A stretch of DNA of 9,766 nucleotides, taken from the NCBI GenBank assembly GCA_002773545.1, contig PFAV01000057.1, positions 1,482-11,247 of the forward strand, in the 5' to 3' direction. Numbering within the stretch: position 1 is the first letter of the stretch; each line of letters begins with the position of its first letter. A program made the position numbers and the translations under genes. The stretch is from a bacterium (Candidatus Gribaldobacteria) CG10_big_fil_rev_8_21_14_0_10_41_12. GTDB lineage: Bacteria; Patescibacteriota; Minisyncoccia; Minisyncoccales; CG1-02-41-26. Under the pieces are notes generated by a model. It searched no databases, was not told the DNA's origin, and worked only from the letters and a program-made list of their open reading frames with translations. Positions 1-6,265 of the stretch are shown piece by piece.

Positions 1-56
1 ACCATCTCATAATACAATTAACATCAACGAAACTCTAACAGGGTAAATTCCGCTGG

Positions 57-88
57 CCAAAAACCGAGCCTGCGGCTCCCGTTTTTGG
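57..88 (-). terminator. Hairpin terminator after fpg
   Basis: An inverted repeat begins 8 bases past the fpg stop codon. Outer arms CCAAAAAC (57-64) and GTTTTTGG (81-88) pair over 8 bp. After a small bulge the inner arms GAGCC (66-70) and GGCTC (74-78) pair around a TGC loop. On the minus strand the GC-rich stem is followed by TTTTT, as in an intrinsic terminator. The plus strand also has a T run after the stem, so it could work in both directions. The rest of 1-96 shows nothing recognisable. Confidence 0.6.
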
Positions 89-96
89 AGCGTCAT

Positions 97-834
97 TTAC
101 TTTTGACAATTAGGGCAGTAATGCGCGCTTCTGCCAGCCAGCCTAATCCGCTCAATAATACTGCCGCATTTAACGCACTGCTGGCCTGTTCTCTGATAAA
201 CCTTGTGCTTACGGCTATAACCGCCTTTTTGGCCGAAAGCGTCTAAGTAGTCGCTAACTGATGAACCGCCCGCCTTGATAGCCGCTGTTAAAATCTCCTT
301 AATCTTGCCTAAAAGTAAAATAATTTCTCTAGGCCCAAGAGCTCCAGCTACCCGTAAAGGATGGATACGCGAAGCGAACAAAATCTCGTCAGCATAAATA
401 TTGCCAATGCCCGCTATAAACTTTTGGTCCATTAAAAGCGTTTTGATTTTGGCTTTGGGCTTTTTGGCTATCATCAAAGCAAACTGCTTTTCAGTTAAGC
501 CAAACGGCTCGGGGCCTAATTTTTTTTTAATGTCTTTGAGTTGGCTTTCTGATACTATTTTATACCAGCCAAATTTCCTGACATCATTAAAAATCAAACA
601 ACTGCCATCATTAAAATTAAAAACCCGGCGCGTATGTTTGCCAGGAGTACCGTTAAAAATCAACTGGCCAGTGAGTTTTAGATGAAAAATCAAGTGGCTT
701 TTGTCAGCAAACTCAATATCCAAAATTTTTGCCCTTCGGTTGACACCGATAACTTTTTTACCTTGCAACTCTTTACCAACAATCTGCTTGGCCAACTGTT
801 GCCTAATTGTTTCTACTTCGGGCAATTCCGGCAA
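97..834 (-). CDS. mutM: Formamidopyrimidine-DNA glycosylase (Fpg/MutM)
   Basis: Bifunctional base-excision repair enzyme that removes oxidised purines such as 8-oxoguanine and nicks the abasic site by beta/delta elimination. The protein starts MPELPEVETI: the Pro left after Met removal is the Schiff-base nucleophile and the next Glu is catalytic. K53 in HLKLTGQL matches the conserved phosphate-contacting lysine. R86/F88 in NDVRKFG match the DPRRFG intercalation loop. GIGNIYADEILF (142-153) is the helix-two-turn-helix. A C4 zinc finger (C220, C223, C240, C243) with R235 closes the protein. At 245 residues it is somewhat shorter than the usual 270 or so. The start is TTG (832-834), fixed by the need for Pro at position 2; GAGA lies just upstream. 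A run of nine T (520-528) encodes the KKK stretch but the frame is intact. It is the last gene of the run and is followed by a hairpin terminator. The function is not related to the signalling genes upstream. Confidence 0.95.
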   Translation of the reverse strand: MPELPEVETIRQQLAKQIVGKELQGKKVIGVNRRAKILDIEFADKSHLIFHLKLTGQLIFNGTPGKHTRRVFNFNDGSCLIFNDVRKFGWYKIVSESQLKDIKKKLGPEPFGLTEKQFALMIAKKPKAKIKTLLMDQKFIAGIGNIYADEILFASRIHPLRVAGALGPREIILLLGKIKEILTAAIKAGGSSVSDYLDAFGQKGGYSRKHKVYQRTGQQCVKCGSIIERIRLAGRSAHYCPNCQK

Positions 835-882
835 AGATTCTCACAAATAACATAAAACAAATAACGAATAACTTCTATCCTT

Positions 883-924
883 GTTATTAGTTATTAGTTA
901 TTAGTTATTAGTTATTAGTTATTA
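883..924. repeat. Six perfect tandem copies of a 7-bp unit (GTTATTA)
   Basis: GTTATTA is repeated six times without error from 883 to 924, and degenerate relatives (ATAACGAATAAC) occur at 861-872. On the minus strand the unit is TAATAAC. The array covers the stop codon (915-917) and the last two Asn codons of the response regulator gene, then runs into the gap before fpg. Because 7 is not a multiple of 3, the minus strand meets stop codons in every frame within the array. It is a likely slippage site. Confidence 0.9.
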
Positions 925-1295
925 GTTTTATTCAAGACCTGTTTAATTTTTTCTACAATTTCATTGGGCGTAAAATGCGCTTTAATCATAAAATCAACCG
1001 CTCCCAATTGCATTCCCTTGTCAACATCTTCTTGTTGCCCTAAATTAGATAAAATAATCACTGGAATATCCGCCAAGGCCATATCTTCCTTCATTTTGGC
1101 TAAAACATCAAACCCGCCTATGCCCGGTAAAATCAAGTCCAAAAGCACTACTTCTGGCTTTTGTTCTTTCATTGATTTTAAGCCGTTTTCACCGTCAATC
1201 GCGCTTAAAATTTCAAAGCCTGGCTCGCTTGCTAATTTGCGCACCATCAGCTCTCTTAAAAATTTATCGTCCTCAATAACAAGTATTTTTGACAT
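915..1295 (-). CDS. Receiver-only response regulator (CheY-like), distal copy
   Basis: Stand-alone phosphoacceptor receiver domain of 126 residues with no output domain, expected in the cytoplasm. Conserved residues are all in place: acidic pair D9/D10 after the first beta strand, phosphorylation site D53 in LLDLILPG, the switch serine S83 in VIILSN, and K105 in FMIK. The start ATG (1293-1295) begins the domain directly; no Shine-Dalgarno is visible in the leader. The last residues NN and the stop are made by a heptanucleotide repeat. It is related to the regulator at 1518-1913 but the two proteins look only about 40% identical by eye, so they are old paralogues. The likely phosphodonor is the kinase at 2161-3513. 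Without an output domain it must act by binding another protein or serve as a phosphate sink; the target is not visible here. Confidence 0.93.
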   Translation of the reverse strand: MSKILVIEDDKFLRELMVRKLASEPGFEILSAIDGENGLKSMKEQKPEVVLLDLILPGIGGFDVLAKMKEDMALADIPVIILSNLGQQEDVDKGMQLGAVDFMIKAHFTPNEIVEKIKQVLNKTNN

Positions 1296-1366
1296 GTTAG
1301 AAATCGTTAACGAAGAGCTAAAAATTTGCAGGCAAATTTTTAGCTATGAGTTTTACGATTTATTAC
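1296..1366 (-). promoter_or_regulatory. Structured leader before response regulator 915-1295
   Basis: Directly upstream of the ATG lies a sequence shared with the other regulator's leader (plus strand GTTAGAAATCGTTAA, 1296-1310). It can pair imperfectly with TTTTACGATTTATTAC (1351-1366), enclosing a perfect 14-bp inverted repeat: AGCTAAAAATTTGC (1316-1329), a 2-base loop, and GCAAATTTTTAGCT (1332-1345). No Shine-Dalgarno is visible. The fold could affect translation of the regulator, but this is inference from base pairing alone. Confidence 0.4.
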
Positions 1367-1491
1367 ACCCCGTGAAGTAGAAATTTGCTCTGCAAATTTC
1401 AATTTTAAGATCCTGAGGGCAGACCTCCTGAAAACTGGGCTCCCAGTATGGGGAGGTCTGCCCTCAGGATCTTAAAATTACTTCATGGGGT
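1367..1491. repeat. 125-bp nested palindromic element, copy 1
   Basis: Three nested or adjacent stems can be read. Outer arms ACCCCGTGAAGTA (1367-1379) and TACTTCATGGGGT (1479-1491) pair with one G-T wobble and share a base at 1479 with the inner arm. A small hairpin GAAATTTGC-TCT-GCAAATTTC occupies 1380-1400. A perfect 28-bp inverted repeat lies at 1401-1428 and 1452-1479, capped by ACTGGG/CCCAGT (1434-1439, 1442-1447). A near-identical copy lies at 1972-2096. There is no clear T tract after the stem on either strand, so it is not a typical terminator. It sits between the two response regulator genes. It could be a REP/MITE-like element or a structured RNA. Confidence 0.9.
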
Positions 1492-1517
1492 TAAACAGCT
1501 CTAAACTCGGGCTTCGC

Positions 1518-1913
1518 CTACTGGCTCGCCCTTGTTAAGACCTGTTTAACTTTCTCCACAACTTTTTGCGGGTCAAATTCTGTTTTAATCAACCAATCAA
1601 AAACTCCAAGACCCCTTGCCTTATCAAAATCTACTGGTTGGCCCGAATTAGAAATAATAATAATCGGCACATTTTTCAGCAACTCACTTTGTTTCATTTC
1701 AGCAATAACGGCAAAGCCGTTTTTTTCCGGCATAACAATATCAGTTAAAACCAAATCAGGAACTTCTTTTGCCATCATTAGCATGCCTTCTTTGCCGTTT
1801 TGAGCTGTTTTCACTTCGTATCCTTCGCGTGAAAGCTTTTTGGTTAATAAGTCCAAAAGAATTACTTCATCTTCAATAATAAGAATTTTTTTGGCTGTTG
1901 TTGTATTTTCCAT
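1518..1913 (-). CDS. Receiver-only response regulator (CheY-like), proximal copy
   Basis: Stand-alone receiver domain of 131 residues. The acidic cluster E14/D15/E16 follows the first strand (KILIIEDE), the phosphorylation site is D58 in LVLTDIVMPE, the switch serine is S88 in IIIISN, and K110 is in WLIK. No DNA-binding or enzymatic output follows; the protein ends in VLTRASQ. The start ATG (1911-1913) leaves a short MENTTTAKK lead-in; the leader before it matches that of the regulator at 915-1295 and has no Shine-Dalgarno. It lies between the two copies of the 125-bp palindrome, and its own last codons fall in the weakly repeated flank. Its probable partner is the kinase encoded just upstream, separated by 247 bp. 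The two receivers may have different affinities or targets; which is the main output cannot be told. Confidence 0.93.
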   Translation of the reverse strand: MENTTTAKKILIIEDEVILLDLLTKKLSREGYEVKTAQNGKEGMLMMAKEVPDLVLTDIVMPEKNGFAVIAEMKQSELLKNVPIIIISNSGQPVDFDKARGLGVFDWLIKTEFDPQKVVEKVKQVLTRASQ

Positions 1914-1971
1914 ATGTTAGAAATCGTTAATGAATGAGCCCGTTAGGGCGAGTGAATTTACGAATTCTTAC
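1914..1971 (-). promoter_or_regulatory. Structured leader before response regulator 1518-1913
   Basis: Plus-strand GTTAGAAATCGTTAA (1916-1930) is identical to the leader of the other regulator and can pair at 12 of 15 positions with TTTACGAATTCTTAC (1957-1971). The enclosed hairpin is different here: GCCC (1938-1941), loop GTTA, GGGC (1946-1949). The pairing layout is kept while the inner stem sequence is replaced. No Shine-Dalgarno is visible before the ATG. A regulatory role is inference. Confidence 0.4.
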
Positions 1972-2096
1972 ACCCCGTGAAGTAAAAATTTGCAAAGCAA
2001 ATTTCAATTTTAAGATCCTGAGGGCAGACCTCCTGAAAACTGGGCTCCCAGTATGGGGAGGTCTGCCCTCAGGATCTTAAAATTACTTCATAGGGT
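1972..2096. repeat. 125-bp nested palindromic element, copy 2
   Basis: Same architecture as the copy at 1367-1491: outer arms 1972-1984 and 2084-2096, small hairpin AAATTTGC-AAA-GCAAATTT (1986-2004), and a perfect 28-bp inverted repeat (2006-2033 with 2057-2084). By eye it differs from copy 1 at only five positions: three in the small loop (AAA for TCT), the base before that hairpin (1985), and one in the right outer arm (2092). The central 79 bases are identical. It lies between the kinase and the first response regulator. Farther right, 2103-2111 and 2140-2148 form another weak stem (TCCGTAAGC/GCTAACGGA, one mismatch) before the kinase stop. Confidence 0.9.
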
Positions 2097-2160
2097 AAGT
2101 CCTCCGTAAGCTCTGGCTTCGGCTTATCGCCTCGCCATCGCTAACGGATTACTTATTTTA

Positions 2161-3513
2161 TCACTTAAATCTTTTACCAGCAAGACCACCTGCTGGCAAT
2201 GTGAAATAAAGGGTAGTTCCCTTGCCCTCTTCCGACTCAAACCAAATTTTGCCGCCATGCGCTTCCACAATGTTTTTGGCGATAAAAAGCCCTAAACCGC
2301 TTCCTTCAGTTTCCATTTTTACGGCTGAACTGGCGCGGAAAAATTTACTAAAAATCCGCAGCTGTTCTTTTTGAGAAATACCCATGCCCGAATCAGCCAC
2401 TGTTAGTAAAAATTCATTTGGCTGTTTGTCAAAAGTTAAAGAAACCTTAATGCCGCCTGTTTTTGTGTAATGCAAGCTATTGTCCAAGATATTTTGTATG
2501 GCTAAAGAAATCTTTTCCGCGTCCACTTCCACTGACGGCGCGGCCTCGGCCGGCTTTTGATACTCAAATAGCAGCCCCTTCTTTTCAACTTCCTTGCCAA
2601 AAGGAATAACAATTTCGTTCACTATTTTTATAAAGTCATGTTTGATCAGTTTGGCCAAAAATTTGCCTTCTTCAATGCGAGCAGTGTTAAGCAGGTCGTT
2701 AACCAAGCCAATCATTCGCTCATTGCTTCGGTAGGTCTTGTCAAGCAGTTCTTTTTGGTCGTTCGTTATTTTGCCCACTTCGCCCCCGGCCAACATACTT
2801 AATGTCCACTTAATGGCTGAAAGGGGAGTGCGCAACTGATGGGCGGCAATGGAAACAAATTCTGTTTTAAGCCGTTCAATAACTTTCTCGCGAGTGATAT
2901 CATGTAAAATAACTAATTGCCCCCCCGAACAAAGATTAGCCCCTCCCACGCAAACTATTGAAACCTCTAAAATTAAGTTGTCGTTTATGGTGAACTCTTG
3001 CCGAAAAACTTGCCTGTCTTTTTTTTGGGTTAACTCAAGGATATTCCCTAATGGCTGGCCGACAAATTGGTTCACTTTTTTGCCCACTGCTTCGCCTTCA
3101 GCCAGAGCAAAAAACTCGCTAGCTTGAGGGTTAAACAAAACAATAGTTCCTAACTCAATTAATAAAAGGCCATCAGCAAAATTTTTAATAATTATCAGGG
3201 TTTTGTCTCTTTCGGCTTCGGCTTTTTTTCTTTCTTCTTCAACATCATTCAAGATATTCATCAAAGCGGCCTTGGTTTCTTCCAAGTCGCTGGCGTTCGC
3301 TTCTATTTCCCTAAGCTCCGCTTCCCGCTGTTCCTGAAGCCGGGAAATTTCTAAATCGCGCCTGACCAACATTTTGGCAATCCTGTCTAATTCAACAAGA
3401 TCGCTTTCTTGTTTTTCCTTAATTCTATTCAATTCAAAATCGCGCCGAATCAGCGTCTTGGCCACTTCTTCAAACTCTTGGTTGTTGGTTGCTGAAAAAT
3501 TCTGATTTTTCAT
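2161..3513 (-). CDS. Soluble PAS-domain sensor histidine kinase
   Basis: Autophosphorylating kinase of 450 residues with no membrane segment, so it is cytoplasmic. Residues 10-105 form a long coiled coil containing a 28-residue duplication (AKTLIRRDFELNRI at 18, AKMLVRRDLEISRL at 46). A PAS domain follows at about 105-208, ending in the usual VILHDITREK. The HisKA domain carries the phosphorylated H225 in SIAAHQLRTP. The ATPase has the N box (N341-N345 in NILDNSLHYT), G1 box DSGMG (374-378), an F box near 388-392, and G2 box GSGLGL (404-409). All catalytic motifs look intact. The ATG lies 5 bp after the FIST gene stop, so the two are translationally close; GGGCGA overlaps the upstream stop. 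Downstream are two receivers that it probably phosphorylates. As the only kinase in the cassette, it may integrate signals from the FIST, PAS and receptor proteins; that link is inference. Confidence 0.95.
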   Translation of the reverse strand: MKNQNFSATNNQEFEEVAKTLIRRDFELNRIKEKQESDLVELDRIAKMLVRRDLEISRLQEQREAELREIEANASDLEETKAALMNILNDVEEERKKAEAERDKTLIIIKNFADGLLLIELGTIVLFNPQASEFFALAEGEAVGKKVNQFVGQPLGNILELTQKKDRQVFRQEFTINDNLILEVSIVCVGGANLCSGGQLVILHDITREKVIERLKTEFVSIAAHQLRTPLSAIKWTLSMLAGGEVGKITNDQKELLDKTYRSNERMIGLVNDLLNTARIEEGKFLAKLIKHDFIKIVNEIVIPFGKEVEKKGLLFEYQKPAEAAPSVEVDAEKISLAIQNILDNSLHYTKTGGIKVSLTFDKQPNEFLLTVADSGMGISQKEQLRIFSKFFRASSAVKMETEGSGLGLFIAKNIVEAHGGKIWFESEEGKGTTLYFTLPAGGLAGKRFK

Positions 3514-3518
3514 TTTGA

Positions 3519-4691
3519 TTATTCGCCCAACAAAATCATGGTCATTGTTTCATTATGAAACAGCGAAGAACATGTCGGGCCGACATCTCCTCTTAGCGGC
3601 GCTTGCTCTCCATAAGTATAAAATCCAATCAAAGGTATGTTGCCCCCCAAAACACTTTGAATGGCCTGAATTTCTTCGTCAGCTCTTTTACCCAATAACA
3701 TATAGCGAGCGGCGCAATTAAACACCAAAGCGGCTTTGGGGGTTGCCCCCTTTAATTGTTGTTTGGCTTTTTTAGCCGCTTCTTGAGCCGCTTCAATGGC
3801 TTTTTCGTAATCACCCAACATCAGACGAATTTGCGAGCCCTGTGGTATTTCTCCCGCGCAAACCAATTCTCCTTTTTCATTGGCCACAAAAGCGACTCTA
3901 ATTAAAAGTTCATCCGACCCTTCAACGCTCATGCCCAAAGGATAAACATAACAAATACGCGACAAGGGCTTATAAAGCTGTTTGGCTTCTTCGGCTCCAA
4001 AATATTCTTCAAAAAATTTGATAGCCGGCTTACCGTTTATTTCTTTGATAGTAGCCCCTTCTGATTTAGTTACGGTAACGGGCAAACCAATTGACTGCCA
4101 ACCATGTTGCACCCCAATACCAAAAGAAATCTTACCCGACATGGCCACGCCCACCACCGCGTCGCTTAGGGCCTCTCCTTGATGATACTCGTAGGTTTTA
4201 GTAAAGGTAGAAGCGTCAGAAGCCATACCCCCGATAATGGGGAGGTTTTTTCTGGAGCCGTCTAAAATTCCCCTAACCACGGCTGAACCGTTTACTCCCA
4301 CCGCATCCATAAAAATCATTAAAACAGCTGTGGCCTGGTCAACCAAATTTTTGGCCAAAGAATGCCCGGCCGCGTAAGAATCCTTTTGAGCATTGACTCC
4401 CACAGCTGATTTTAAGATAATATCATCACTGGATATAGCCATAACTGCCACCCCTTTGTCAAAGCCATGGTTATTAGAAATACACCGCAACCCGCTGCAA
4501 CCAACCACTAAAGCGTCTTTGGCCAATAATTTAACGCCCTTGAGCACTTCTTCTTGACTGTAATTAACAGTCGCAAAAACCACTAACAAATTGGCAGCCC
4601 CATTGACTTGAGATAGGGCGTTAGAGCAGGCCTCTTGGCCAGCTGAAAAAGAATCATCTTTTATGCTTTCTCCAGACCAGGCTTTTAACAT
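3519..4691 (-). CDS. FIST-domain sensory protein (FIST_N + FIST_C)
   Basis: FIST proteins are soluble sensory modules thought to bind small ligands such as amino acids and are often found with signal-transduction proteins. Here FIST_N spans about residues 25-220 (LLVVFATVNYSQEEV, VVGCSGLRCISNN, PIIGGMASDAS, SFGIGVQHGW). FIST_C spans about 225-375 (FFEEYFGAEEA, CAGEIPQGSQIRLMLGD, ALVFNCAARYMLLG, IGFYTYGEQAP), with the family's typical ending CSSLFHNETMTMILLGE. At 390 residues it has the normal size for a FIST-only protein; no kinase, cyclase or methyl-accepting domain is fused. No signal peptide or membrane helix is seen. The ATG (4689-4691) has no clear Shine-Dalgarno; the 63-bp gap before it holds weak nested inverted repeats (CTGGCTG 4701-4707 with CAGCCAG 4756-4762). 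The kinase starts 5 bp after its stop, so a partnership with that kinase is likely. Confidence 0.93.
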   Translation of the reverse strand: MLKAWSGESIKDDSFSAGQEACSNALSQVNGAANLLVVFATVNYSQEEVLKGVKLLAKDALVVGCSGLRCISNNHGFDKGVAVMAISSDDIILKSAVGVNAQKDSYAAGHSLAKNLVDQATAVLMIFMDAVGVNGSAVVRGILDGSRKNLPIIGGMASDASTFTKTYEYHQGEALSDAVVGVAMSGKISFGIGVQHGWQSIGLPVTVTKSEGATIKEINGKPAIKFFEEYFGAEEAKQLYKPLSRICYVYPLGMSVEGSDELLIRVAFVANEKGELVCAGEIPQGSQIRLMLGDYEKAIEAAQEAAKKAKQQLKGATPKAALVFNCAARYMLLGKRADEEIQAIQSVLGGNIPLIGFYTYGEQAPLRGDVGPTCSSLFHNETMTMILLGE

Positions 4692-4754
4692 ATTTATTTG
4701 CTGGCTGTTTCTCGCGAAATAATAAATCTACATAATTTATTAGCTTGGCGAATG

Positions 4755-5300
4755 TCAGCCAGTATTTATTTTAATTTTTAAATCCTCTATTTCTTGTTTT
4801 AATTCTACCATTTTTAATTCTCGGCCAATGGCAATTTTCTGAAATCGCTCTAAATCAGCGACTTTTTCTTGCAGTTCCCTTTCTGTTTTTTTCATCAAAG
4901 TGATATCAACAAACGAAAACAAATAGGAAAACACTTCTCTCTGTTCGTCTTCTTGGGCAATAGCTGAAACAAAAACCGATATTTTTTCTCCCTTCTTATT
5001 TTTAAGAACCGCTTCAACATTAGAAATTTTTCTTTGCTCGGCGAGTTGGCTAAGAATTTTTTTGAAACTATCCTTATCAAAAGCTATCTCTTTCAAGCTT
5101 TCGCCCACCAATTCGTTCTTTATATAACCAAAAAGAGTGTCAAACCCCTTGCCGGTTTCTAAAATAATGAAAATGGGGCTGGCGGTGCAAACCGGAATAG
5201 GCAGAATTTCCCAAAAGTTTTTAATGGCTTTTTCAAGAACAATGGTGTCTTCCGCTAATTCCTTTTCTCTTCTTTTGGAAAAATTGTTTTCTTTATCCAT
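4755..5300 (-). CDS. Stand-alone PAS-domain protein with coiled-coil tail
   Basis: Soluble 181-residue protein. A charged N-terminal helix (1-28) leads into one PAS domain at about 28-135, with NELVGESLKEI as the usual helical part and FSYLFSFVDITLMKK as the closing strand. Residues 136-175 are a coiled coil with the motif LERFQKIAIGRELKMVELK. Almost the same motif ends the membrane receptor at 6266-7576. In full-length kinases this kind of segment lies just after a PAS or HAMP domain, so here it ends where a transmitter would normally begin. No kinase, cyclase or other output follows. The ATG is 8 bp after the stop of the preceding gene, with no good Shine-Dalgarno. The ligand is unknown; no heme or flavin motif is evident. 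It probably acts by docking onto another protein of the cassette. Confidence 0.85.
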   Translation of the reverse strand: MDKENNFSKRREKELAEDTIVLEKAIKNFWEILPIPVCTASPIFIILETGKGFDTLFGYIKNELVGESLKEIAFDKDSFKKILSQLAEQRKISNVEAVLKNKKGEKISVFVSAIAQEDEQREVFSYLFSFVDITLMKKTERELQEKVADLERFQKIAIGRELKMVELKQEIEDLKIKINTG

Positions 5301-5308
5301 TAAAAAGC

Positions 5309-5914
5309 TTATTTAGTCCAATTTAATTGATACGCCTCATAAGGCACGCTATCGCGAAAAGAGCACTGGACTTCTTTAACCGTGACTACCGCATCCTCCG
5401 GGCGGGTGAGCTTGGTTGCTTGTTCAAAATAACCCTCCAGATATTGACATAGGACAGGGTGAAATGAAAAGTTCTTCAAACGAATAAGCATCGTCTGCTT
5501 ATCTTTCTCTAATTCAACTACTCCTAATTCCCCGGCTGTATAATGCTTTCTCCAATAATTAGGAATCTGCTGGGCAAATTTTTCAATGTCGGGAAACAGC
5601 TTGAAAAACAGTTTAACAATAACAGAAACCTTGGGAGCGTTTTTGCCCATTTCCCTAATTTGCGCGCTATCCCAGCCCAAGGCCTCTTTAATAGCTAAAA
5701 GAGAAAGCACTCGCCAGGCCACCGGATACCAGCTCATTGATTTGGCATCTTTGAATTGGAAATCAACACCCCATTCTTTCAATTGGTTCTCTACTTTCAA
5801 TAGGTCATCCCGCGAGCCGAGCTTTAAAATATAATTGGCATCGGTCTGAAATACCGCCCCTCGGACATCGCCCTGTTTTTTTAAAATATTCTGAATCTTT
5901 TCGCGATTAATCAT
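5309..5914 (-). CDS. Soluble protein of unknown family, possibly V4R/H-NOX-like sensor
   Basis: I do not recognise this family firmly. With ATG at 5912-5914 it has 201 residues; a TTG 30 bases upstream is also in frame, but the ATG has AGAGA 7 bases before it, and the degraded paralogue begins at the equivalent residue. It has no signal peptide or membrane helix. Residues 1-60 are a mixed helix/strand lead. About 62-128 look helical, with NAPKVSVIVKLFFKLFPDIE (92-111) and WRKHYTAGELGV (121-132). The remainder alternates strands with FHPVLCQYLEGYFEQ (151-165), and the ending VKEVQCSFRDSVPYEAYQLNW resembles the terminal strands of V4R/H-NOX-type small-molecule sensor domains. That comparison is from memory and weak. 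H152 and C156 are possible ligand residues. Its place among sensors supports a sensory role. The 54-bp gap upstream holds two TATATA sites (5947-5952, 5959-5964) that might serve as a local promoter. Confidence 0.75.
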   Translation of the reverse strand: MINREKIQNILKKQGDVRGAVFQTDANYILKLGSRDDLLKVENQLKEWGVDFQFKDAKSMSWYPVAWRVLSLLAIKEALGWDSAQIREMGKNAPKVSVIVKLFFKLFPDIEKFAQQIPNYWRKHYTAGELGVVELEKDKQTMLIRLKNFSFHPVLCQYLEGYFEQATKLTRPEDAVVTVKEVQCSFRDSVPYEAYQLNWTK

Positions 5915-5998
5915 AATAATTTCTCTAAGGAAATACCAACCCAAAATATATAAAAGCCTATATACGCTAAGGGCCTAATAAATCCTAAATTAAATGTT

Positions 5999-6261
5999 TT
6001 ATTGAAGCTGATTTATGCCTACTGTATAATTCTTTTTCCAAAAACCCGGCATTTGTTTAGCCAATTGTTCTATATCAGCAAAAAGCTTAAACATCAATTT
6101 TACAACAACAGAAACCTTAGGGGCATTGACACCCATATTTCTGATATCCTGTTCGGTCCAATCAAAAACTTCCTGGGCCGCCAAATTTGAAAGGCCGCTC
6201 CCCTGATTTCACCCTTTTTTTCAAGTATTTTATTGACTTCTTCCCTACTAACAACGGCCAT
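5999..6261 (-). pseudogene. Degraded tandem copy of the 5309-5914 gene
   Basis: From ATG 6259-6261 the frame encodes REEVNKILEKKGEIRGAAF, matching REKIQNILKKQGDVRGAVF at the start of the neighbour. Immediately after it, near 6184-6188, the similarity jumps to a different frame: LAAQEVFDW then NAPKVSVVVKLMFKLFADIE, matching NAPKVSVIVKLFFKLFPDIE. About 48 residues present in the neighbour are missing at the junction, and the reading frame shifts there. The copy then breaks off after WKKNYTVG, with a stop at 5999-6001, so the C-terminal third (the FHPVLC part) is gone. An internal deletion plus loss of the 3' end makes it a pseudogene. It sits 5 bp after the receptor gene, in the position of a former tandem duplicate. 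A short product from the second frame cannot be fully excluded. Confidence 0.85.
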
Positions 6262-6265
6262 ATCT

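Noticed and set aside
520..528. Run of nine T in fpg as a programmed frameshift site
   Set aside because: The reading frame is intact through all conserved motifs, so no shift is needed.
401..685. Plus-strand open frames opposite fpg and the other genes
   Set aside because: They lie wholly inside well-recognised minus-strand genes, have low-complexity or unlikely protein composition, and show no family features.
883..924. CRISPR-like array
   Set aside because: The 7-bp units are contiguous with no spacers; this is a simple tandem repeat.
1401..1479. Ordinary intrinsic terminators for the kinase and regulator genes
   Set aside because: The stems are unusually long, have no T tract after them on either strand, and are almost identical in sequence, which ordinary terminators would not be.
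4692..4762. Nested inverted repeats before the FIST gene (CTGGCTG/CAGCCAG and AATAAAT/ATTTATT)
   Set aside because: The arms are short, the outer loop is 48 bases, and the inner pair is all A/T; chance is a sufficient explanation.
5915..5944. TTG start that would add ten residues to the protein at 5309-5914
   Set aside because: An ATG with a better-placed AGAGA lies 30 bases downstream, and the degraded paralogue begins at the equivalent position.
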